A stretch of DNA of 64,000 nt. Source: Streptomyces cyaneus (GTDB taxonomy: Bacteria > Actinomycetota > Actinomycetes > Streptomycetales > Streptomycetaceae). The stretch spans positions 310,001 to 374,000 of the forward strand of contig NZ_RQJW01000005.1 in assembly GCF_004028635.1 (NCBI RefSeq). The letters run 5' to 3'. Shown here piece by piece: positions 42,552-48,308 of the stretch. Position 1 is the first letter of the stretch, and each line of letters begins with the position of its first letter. Position numbers and translations under genes: made by a program. The notes beneath the pieces are model-generated. The model had not been told where the DNA came from. It saw only the letters and a program-made list of their open reading frames with translations, and did no database searches.

Positions 42552-42617
42552 GTGCGGGCTGCGCCCCTTCAGGGGCGCGGGGAACTGCGCGACCAGCCAC
42601 AACGAACCCGCAGCCGC
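42552..42617. repeat. Dispersed Streptomyces intergenic repeat
   Basis: The stretch GTGCGGGCTGCGCCCCTTCA-GGGGCGCGGGGAACTGCGCG, then GACCAGCCACAACG and CCCGCAGCCGC, is one I recognise as a widespread intergenic repeat of Streptomyces genomes. It contains a stem GCGCCCCT/AGGGGCGC (42561-42578) with a two-base turn. It sits between the LLM and amidohydrolase genes and could act as a processing or attenuating element. Confidence 0.75.
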
Positions 42618-42642
42618 CTGACGGGCAGCAGCCCTACGGCGA

Positions 42643-43761
42643 TCAGGCGGACTGCCGGAAACGGGACGTCCGATGCACAGGATCCGTGTCGATCTTCGGA
42701 ATCACGTGCTCCCCGATCAGCCGGATGGTCTGAAGCGTCTCCTCCTTCGGCACCCCCACCGGCAACCCAAAACTCAACTGATCGGCCCCGGCCTGCTCCC
42801 ACCGCTTGCACTGCCGGAACACCTCGTCCGGATCACCGCAGATCAGCAGCTCCTCCTCGATCAGCAGCTCCACGAACTCCGGCGTGTACTCCGGCAACGT
42901 CTCCGGCCACACCGGAAACCCCTCGGGACGAGGAAACGTGTCGTGGTACCGGAACACCAGCGAGGGCAGATAGTGCAACCCACCCCGCACCGCGATCTCG
43001 ATCGCCTCGGCATGCGTAGGCGCACAGATCGCCGTCGTCGTCACCATCACGTTGTCGTTGACGAAGTCACCGATGGGCTCGGCGTTCACCACCGCCGTCT
43101 TGTACTGCTCCAGCACCCACTCCATGTCGGCGACCTTCTGCACGCTGAACCCGAGCACCCCGAGCCCCTTCTTCGCGGCCATGGCGTACGACGGCGGCGA
43201 CCCGGCCGCGTACCACATCGCGGGGTGGGACTTCCCGTACGGCTTCGGCAGCACCTTCCGCGGCGGGAGCTGCCAGTGCTTGCCCTGGAACCCCTCGTAC
43301 TCGTCCTGCAGCCACATCTTGGGGAACTCGGCGACGGTCTCCTCCCAGATCCCCTTGGTGTAGTTCATGTCGGTGATCCCCGGCAGGAACCCGAGGATCT
43401 CGTGCGACCCGGCTCCCCGCCCGCTGCCGAACTCGAAGCGGTTCTCGGTGAGATGGTCGAGCATGGCCACCTTCTCGGCGACCTTCACGGGGTGGTTGAC
43501 CTGGGCAAGGGGGTTGAAGATCCCCGACCCGAGATGGATCCGCTCCGTCGCGTGCGCGAGGTACCCGAGGAAGACGTCGTTCGCGGAGAGGTGCGAGTAC
43601 TCCTCCAGGAAGTGGTGCTCGGACGCCCACGCGTACTTGAACCCGGACCGGTCCGCCTGGATGACGTACTCGGTCTCCTCCATCAGTGCCTTGTGCTCGG
43701 CGAGCGGGTCGGTCTCGGCGCGCTTGCCCACGTATCCCTGTACAAAGAGCCCGAATTCCAA
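42643..43761 (-). CDS. LLM-class flavin-dependent monooxygenase
   Basis: A 372-residue protein, start TTG 43761 (EFGLFVQGYVGKR). The start has no SD, but the reading frame and typical N-terminus support it. Bacterial-luciferase-like barrel: FKYAWASEHHFLEEYSHLSAND, GSGIFNPLAQVNHPVKVAEKVAMLDHLTENRFEFGSGRGAGSHEI, and GGLHYLPSLVFRYHD. The longer insertions and EHHFLEEYSHLS distinguish it from the F420 group and point to FMNH2. First gene of the operon with amidohydrolase and ALDH. Operator site 2 lies 40 bp upstream. Confidence 0.85.
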   Translation of the reverse strand: MEFGLFVQGYVGKRAETDPLAEHKALMEETEYVIQADRSGFKYAWASEHHFLEEYSHLSANDVFLGYLAHATERIHLGSGIFNPLAQVNHPVKVAEKVAMLDHLTENRFEFGSGRGAGSHEILGFLPGITDMNYTKGIWEETVAEFPKMWLQDEYEGFQGKHWQLPPRKVLPKPYGKSHPAMWYAAGSPPSYAMAAKKGLGVLGFSVQKVADMEWVLEQYKTAVVNAEPIGDFVNDNVMVTTTAICAPTHAEAIEIAVRGGLHYLPSLVFRYHDTFPRPEGFPVWPETLPEYTPEFVELLIEEELLICGDPDEVFRQCKRWEQAGADQLSFGLPVGVPKEETLQTIRLIGEHVIPKIDTDPVHRTSRFRQSA

Positions 43762-43800
43762 GGAGGTTCACCGTCCCCAGTTCGTTTCTGACGCTTCGTT

Positions 43801-43817
43801 TCTGACGGTTCGTCAGA
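43801..43817. promoter_or_regulatory. 17-bp operator palindrome, site 2
   Basis: TCTGACGGTTCGTCAGA lies 40 bp upstream of the LLM start. A half-conserved copy (TCTGACGCTTCGTT) abuts it at 43787-43800, suggesting a tandem second operator that has decayed. Confidence 0.8.
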
Positions 43818-43877
43818 TCGGCGATCTGCCGCCGACTGTGGCACCGGGCGCATGGATGGTCAAGGGCTGATGGACAG

Positions 43878-44648
43878 TCAGATGACGGAGACGCCCGCCA
43901 GCCATCCCCCGTCGATCACGAACGGCTGTCCGGTGATGTACGAGGAGTCGTCCGAGGTCAGGAACAGTGCGAGCCGCGCCACCTCCTGCGGCCGCCCGAT
44001 CCGGCCGAGCGGCACGAGCTTGCGGTAGAGCCCGTCGAGCGCGCGTGAGGTCTCCTCGGGATCCGCTCCCGGATCCAGCAGCGAGGGGTTGGACATCGCG
44101 GTGTCGATGGCGCCGGGACACATGGCGTTGACCCGTATGCCTCGGGGCGCCAGCTCCAGGGCGGCGACGCGGGTGAGGCCGAGGATGGCGTGCTTGGTGG
44201 CGGCGTACGTCCCCACGGCGGCCATGCCCGTCACGGCCGTGTAGGAGGCGGTGTTGACGATCGTGCCGCCGTCGGCCATCTCCGGCGCCACGGTCTTGAT
44301 GCCGAGGAAGCAGCCGACCTGGTTGACCTGTACGACCTGCATGAACTCGGCGAGGGGCGTGTCGACGAGGGAGTTGAAACGCAGGATGCCGGCGTTGTTG
44401 ACGAGCCCGTCGACCTGACCGTACGCCTCACGCGTGGCGGCTACGGCGGCCTGCCAGTCGCCCTCCCGGCCGACGTCGAGGTGGACGTACCGCGCGCCGA
44501 TCTCCTCGGCGAGGGCCTCGCCCTGCTCGTCCAGCACGTCGGCGACCATCACGCGCGCGCCCTCCGCGGCGAACAGCCGCGCCTCCTGCTCCCCCTGTCC
44601 GCGCGCCGCCCCGGTGACGATGACGACCCGTCCGTCGAGCTTGCCCAT
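43878..44648 (-). CDS. SDR-family oxidoreductase (3-hydroxyacyl/steroid-type)
   Basis: A 256-residue protein starting at ATG 44648 after AAGGGGGCC. Classical SDR: TGAARGQGEQEARLF (TGxxxGxG), NNAG, Ser-Tyr-Lys with NTASYTAVTGMAAVGTYAATK, and RVNAMCPGAIDTAM. The C-terminus GRIGRPQEVARLALFLTSDDSSYITGQPFVIDGG is like FabG and 3-alpha/20-beta-hydroxysteroid dehydrogenases. The Asp after beta2 (MVADVLDEQG) indicates NAD. Operator site 3 lies 53 bp upstream, shared with the divergent secreted-protein gene. Confidence 0.9.
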   Translation of the reverse strand: MGKLDGRVVIVTGAARGQGEQEARLFAAEGARVMVADVLDEQGEALAEEIGARYVHLDVGREGDWQAAVAATREAYGQVDGLVNNAGILRFNSLVDTPLAEFMQVVQVNQVGCFLGIKTVAPEMADGGTIVNTASYTAVTGMAAVGTYAATKHAILGLTRVAALELAPRGIRVNAMCPGAIDTAMSNPSLLDPGADPEETSRALDGLYRKLVPLGRIGRPQEVARLALFLTSDDSSYITGQPFVIDGGWLAGVSVI

Positions 44649-44700
44649 TACGGCCCCCTTCAGGCGGTGGACACGGTGGACTCCGCATCGTAGCGCCATA

Positions 44701-44717
44701 CCTGACGAAGCGTCAGA
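44701..44717. promoter_or_regulatory. 17-bp operator palindrome, site 3
   Basis: CCTGACGAAGCGTCAGA lies between the SDR start (44648) and the secreted protein start (44816). Confidence 0.75.
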
Positions 44718-44793
44718 TGCAAGTCCTGGGCGTTGCTGAGGCGAATCTCACGTGACTCACAGGTAGGGATGTTTGACCCTGTCGGCGTCCGTC

Positions 44794-44813
44794 GAGGGAA
44801 TCCAAAATCCCTC
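44794..44813 (+). promoter_or_regulatory. Stem-loop touching the start of the secreted-protein gene
   Basis: GAGGGA (44794-44799) pairs with TCCCTC (44808-44813) two bases before ATG 44816. The only SD-like GAGGG is inside the stem and too far upstream for direct use unless the loop folds, bringing the SD closer to the start codon. Confidence 0.45.
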
Positions 44814-44815
44814 CC

Positions 44816-45559
44816 ATGTCCAAGCGGAGACTGAAGAACAGGAAGATCCGGATCGTGGCGGTCGGATCAGCCGTCGTGACCGGCGGGGCCCTGGCCGCCG
44901 TCTTGCTGCCGTCGGCGAACGCCGCCGACGAGAAGACGCCCGAGCAGATCATGACGATGTGCCAGCGGGCCAAGGTGCTCAACGGCAAGCAGCAGTCGAT
45001 TTCCGATTTCGGCGGCCACCCGATCGCCGGGCCGAGTTTCGCCTCCGACAACTGCGATTTCGTCGAGACGAAGTTCGAGACCTTCGACGGGCCGACCGAA
45101 AAGGCCTCCATCGACTTCCCGAACTGCGAGCCGAACGCCACCGAGGCGGCGAAGGTGTCGATCACCTGGTCGGCGACGGCGGCCCAGGGGCAGGGCAAGT
45201 ACACCGTGACCCAACAGGGCGGCGGCGGAGGGCTCTTCGGAGCGCTGACCGGATCCTGGCTCAAGCACAAGGGCACCCTCGACATGACCGTGAAGTCGGC
45301 GACGGCGGGTGACACGGAGCAGCGGGAAGTGCCGGTCGGCAAGGTGCTGCACATGGAGTTCACGCCGAAGCTGCAGCGCATGACCGGCGAATGGCGGGTG
45401 CGGATCGACGCCCGTGAGGCGACGACCGTCACCAACCCCACCCCCGAGCAGAACTTCGTGGCACCGGACGTCGTCGAGGGCCCCGTCATCCTGCCGGGCG
45501 CGGCAGGTGCTCCCGGTGTCGTGGACGGCACCTCCAAGGCCGTACTGACCGACTGCTGA
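44816..45559 (+). CDS. Secreted protein A of a paralogous pair
   Basis: A 247-residue protein. A basic leader and signal peptide (IRIVAVGSAVVTGGALAAVLLPSANAADE) gives a mature protein of ~210 residues. Motifs CDFVETKFETFDGPTEKASIDFPNC (a likely disulfide loop) and VPVGKVLHMEFTPKLQRMTGEWRVRIDA align by eye with the downstream gene. Alternating polar/hydrophobic beta strands fill the middle. A Gly-rich loop (QQGGGGGLFGALTG) lies where pore-forming beta-hairpins carry their tip. No family recognised with confidence. Confidence 0.78.
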   Translation: MSKRRLKNRKIRIVAVGSAVVTGGALAAVLLPSANAADEKTPEQIMTMCQRAKVLNGKQQSISDFGGHPIAGPSFASDNCDFVETKFETFDGPTEKASIDFPNCEPNATEAAKVSITWSATAAQGQGKYTVTQQGGGGGLFGALTGSWLKHKGTLDMTVKSATAGDTEQREVPVGKVLHMEFTPKLQRMTGEWRVRIDAREATTVTNPTPEQNFVAPDVVEGPVILPGAAGAPGVVDGTSKAVLTDC

Positions 45560-45609
45560 CCCGGACCACCACACCCCCCTGACCCCCCACATTCCATAGG
45601 AGAACCCCC

Positions 45610-46401
45610 ATGACACGCGCCGGCCGCGCCAGAAGCCACCGGAGCAAGAAGAAGCGCATCACCCTCGCCCTGTCCCCGCTGGTGGCCGTCGCGGTGGCCG
45701 TACCGCTGATGAACTCGGCGGGTGCCGCCACTCCCTCCGAGGTGAGCGCCGACTGCTCGGCGGACTCGGACAAGCTGGAGAACTGCGAGTTCGTCGACGT
45801 CCAGTTCAAGAGGGACAACCTCGGGCCCAACCAACGTGTTTCCCCGGTGAGTGACAACTGCGGCTCGACGGGCACGGCCTCGAAGACCTTCAACGTGAGC
45901 GCGTCGGTGACCCGGACCATCCAGCTGGAGGACGGATTCACCGCCGCCGCCGACACGAAGCTCGGCAACTCCTTCTTCGAGATCGGCGTGAAGTTCAGCA
46001 CGTCGGAAATCAACATCACGCGTGACGACAAGACGACGACGCTGGCGTTCAGCAGGACGGACACCGTGCAGGCGGACAGCGTCGGCTTCTTCATGTGGTC
46101 GGCCAAGCGCACCGATGTGAGCGGCTTCCTGCGGGCCACGTACAAAGAGCCGCAGGACGGCCAGAAGGTGTTCTTCTCGCCGAGTGAGGGCGCCACGAGC
46201 GTGCACGTCTTCTATCCGCAGATCCTGAAGAACGGCACCCCCGACGGCCGCCTCTGGCTGCGCAATGTGAAGTGCGGAACTCCGGAAGCCTCCGGCATTC
46301 AGAATTCGACCCGCGCCCTCAGGTCGGAACCCGGGTTCGGTGCGGGCGGCGAGAACGTCACCGACGTCGAGATCCCGCTGTCGGAGGTTCCGGCACCGTA
46401 A
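45610..46401 (+). CDS. Secreted protein B of a paralogous pair (ETX/MTX2-like pattern)
   Basis: A 263-residue protein starting at ATG 45610 with AGGAGA. Signal peptide LSPLVAVAVAVPLMNSAGAA. The mature part has CEFVDVQFKRDNLGPNQRVSPVSDNC, equivalent to the same loop of protein A. A long Thr/Ser-rich beta stretch follows (SASVTRTIQLEDGFTAAADTKLGNSFFEIGVKFSTSEINITRDD, then TVQADSVGFFMWSAKRTDVSGFLRATY). That rhythm resembles the insertion and aerolysin-fold segments of ETX/MTX2-type beta-pore-forming proteins (by-eye resemblance). It is 50 nt behind protein A and probably cotranscribed. Confidence 0.78.
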   Translation: MTRAGRARSHRSKKKRITLALSPLVAVAVAVPLMNSAGAATPSEVSADCSADSDKLENCEFVDVQFKRDNLGPNQRVSPVSDNCGSTGTASKTFNVSASVTRTIQLEDGFTAAADTKLGNSFFEIGVKFSTSEINITRDDKTTTLAFSRTDTVQADSVGFFMWSAKRTDVSGFLRATYKEPQDGQKVFFSPSEGATSVHVFYPQILKNGTPDGRLWLRNVKCGTPEASGIQNSTRALRSEPGFGAGGENVTDVEIPLSEVPAP

Positions 46402-46432
46402 TCCCGGCACCGTGATCCACGATTTCCGGTTC

Positions 46433-47065
46433 TCAGATGCGAAGCACGGGCGCGGCTCCCAGCCACCGCAGGACCGCGTCCGTGCTGCCGCGCGCGTCGA
46501 GCTTGGCGTAGATGTTGCTGAGGTTGTTGCGGACGGTCTTCTCGCTCAGCCGTAGTCGCAGCCCGATCTCCTGCGCGCCCAGCCCGGTCGACAGCAGCTC
46601 CATGATCTGCCGTTCGCGCGGCGAGAGCAGCGCTCGCAGCCGCTCCATGGCCTCCCCGCCACTGGGCAGCCGCCGCGCTCCTTCACGGAGGGCGGCGCAG
46701 GCCGCCGGGGAGAGGTAGGTGTGCCCGACGGTGGCACCCACCACCGCCGAGGAGAGCATGCAGGTGCAGTAGTCCCCCTCGACCAGATAGCCCGCCCCGC
46801 CGCGGAACACCTCGACGATCGTCTCGATGTCCCGGCGCGGGCTGATGACGATCACCGGGACATCGGCGGCCCACGGCTGCCGGAGGGCCGCCGAGGGGTC
46901 CTCGCAGCACAGGATCACGACGTCCGCGTCCTCCCCCGGCGCGAAGGGCGCGGCCCATGGCACGACCCGCTCGACGTACGGGTCGTCGGGGGCCGGCCAG
47001 TCGGGGTGCGGCCAGGCGCCCTCGGGGCAGGCGAGGGCGACGGTGAGTTTCCGGGAAGCGCGCAC
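46433..47065 (-). CDS. LuxR-family regulator with degenerate receiver
   Basis: A 210-residue protein starting at GTG 47065 (GGAAGGA upstream). The N-terminal ~120 residues have a receiver-like shape (DADVVILCCEDPS, VPVIVISPRRDIETIVEVFRGGAGYLVEGDY), but the phosphoacceptor Asp and acidic pocket are not evident, so it may bind a ligand or be phosphorylation-independent. The C-terminal HTH is canonical LuxR: LLSPRERQIMELLSTGLGAQEIGLRLRLSEKTVRNNLSNIYAKLDARG. Convergent with the secreted pair. It may control nearby genes or itself through the palindrome at 47098. Confidence 0.87.
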   Translation of the reverse strand: MRASRKLTVALACPEGAWPHPDWPAPDDPYVERVVPWAAPFAPGEDADVVILCCEDPSAALRQPWAADVPVIVISPRRDIETIVEVFRGGAGYLVEGDYCTCMLSSAVVGATVGHTYLSPAACAALREGARRLPSGGEAMERLRALLSPRERQIMELLSTGLGAQEIGLRLRLSEKTVRNNLSNIYAKLDARGSTDAVLRWLGAAPVLRI

Positions 47066-47097
47066 GTGAGGGTGTCCTTCCGCCGAAGGCGTACGGC

Positions 47098-47109
47098 CGT
47101 AGATCTACG
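47098..47109. promoter_or_regulatory. CGTAGATCTACG palindrome upstream of luxR-type gene
   Basis: A perfect 12-bp palindrome 33 bp upstream of the regulator's start. Candidate autoregulatory operator. Confidence 0.4.
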
Positions 47110-47181
47110 TCAGTACGTCCATACATACGGCGGTCGACGTGGACATGTTCAGCTTTCAAGGAGCGCGCTGTGTCGGTCCGG

Positions 47182-48126
47182 CTACAGCAGCGGTCCCACC
47201 TCGGCCCCGAACGCCTCCATCTGGTCGGTGAGTTCGGTCCGGCTCCGGCACCGGAACCGCACCTGGATCTGCTGCACGCCCATGGCGCGGTAGGCGCGCA
47301 GAGACTCGGCGAGTGCTTCGGGCGGGCCGGTGACGGTCCTGCGGCCGACCTCCCACCGGGGCTCGCCGACGTACAGCGGCTCGGCGATGGCACCGACGGC
47401 GAACGGGCCCTGGATGCCGGCCTCCTGGCGCAGCCGCCGTATCCGGGCGATCTGCGCGGGCAGCCGGTCCCGCGGATCCCCCTGGGGCAGCCACCCGTCC
47501 CCCTTCAGGGCGGCCCGGCGTACGGCGGCCGGGGACGATCCGCCGACCCACACCGGGACGTGTTCCTGGGCGGGACGTGGCCGCTGGCCGAGCCCCTCGA
47601 AGTCGTAGAGCTTGCCGTGATACTCGGGGAACTCCTCGGGCCCGAGGGCGGCTCGCAGCGCGTCGATCGACTCGTCCAGCACGGATCCGCGCCGCTCGAA
47701 GTCGACGCCGAGCGCCTCGAACTCCTCCTGCACATGCCCGGCCCCCACCCCGAGGATCAGGCGGCCGCTCGACAGATGATCGAGGGTCGCGTACTGCTTG
47801 GCGGTCACGAGGGGATGCCGCAGGCCCACGACGGCCACATGGCTGAGCAGCCGTATGCGCTCGGTGGCTGCCGCGAGGAAGGCCAGGGTGGCGACGGGGT
47901 CGTACCAGACGGTGCTCATCGCGGACGCGAGGCGGCGCGGGATGGCGACGTGGTCGCAGCTCGCGAGGTAGGCGAAGCCGGCGCGGTCGGCGGCTCGCGC
48001 GATGGCGAGCAGGTCGTCGGGGCCGGCGGCGGCCTCCCAGGGTTCGGCGTAGATCGTGCTCTGGGACTGGACGGGAAGTTGGATGCCGTAGGCGAGTCGT
48101 CGCCCTTCCGACGGCAGCGCGGGCAT
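47182..48126 (-). CDS. LLM-class F420-dependent oxidoreductase
   Basis: A 314-residue protein starting at ATG 48126 after GAAGGGGGC. Luciferase-like barrel: LLAIARAADRAGFAYLASCDHVAIPR, then LSHVAVVGLRHPLVTAKQYATLDHLSSGRLILGVGAGHVQEEFEALGVDFERRG, the standard F420 LLM pattern, and GDGWLPQGD late. It is preceded by operator site 4, so it probably belongs to the same catabolic regulon as the LLM at 42643 but uses a different cofactor. Confidence 0.88.
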   Translation of the reverse strand: MPALPSEGRRLAYGIQLPVQSQSTIYAEPWEAAAGPDDLLAIARAADRAGFAYLASCDHVAIPRRLASAMSTVWYDPVATLAFLAAATERIRLLSHVAVVGLRHPLVTAKQYATLDHLSSGRLILGVGAGHVQEEFEALGVDFERRGSVLDESIDALRAALGPEEFPEYHGKLYDFEGLGQRPRPAQEHVPVWVGGSSPAAVRRAALKGDGWLPQGDPRDRLPAQIARIRRLRQEAGIQGPFAVGAIAEPLYVGEPRWEVGRRTVTGPPEALAESLRAYRAMGVQQIQVRFRCRSRTELTDQMEAFGAEVGPLL

Positions 48127-48182
48127 GGCGCCCCCTTCACTGGCGGTCCGGCACGGGGAGTGACGCGGACTACATCGTCGTA

Positions 48183-48199
48183 GCTGACGGACCGTCAGA
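48183..48199. promoter_or_regulatory. 17-bp operator palindrome, site 4
   Basis: GCTGACGGACCGTCAGA lies 57 bp upstream of the LLM start at 48126; the core CTGACGGACCGTCAG is identical to site 1. Confidence 0.8.
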
Positions 48200-48308
48200 C
48201 AAGACCGGGGCGGTGACGGATGTTCCACCGAAGCAACCCGCCCGCCCCCCTGGACATCTACCCAAGTGACCCTCTAGCGCGTGATCGCCCCAGAGGGCGG
48301 AAGAAGTG

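Noticed and set aside
42549..42642. A short gene between the LLM and amidohydrolase genes
   Set aside because: The sequence is a dispersed repeat with a hairpin and has no SD or sensible product.
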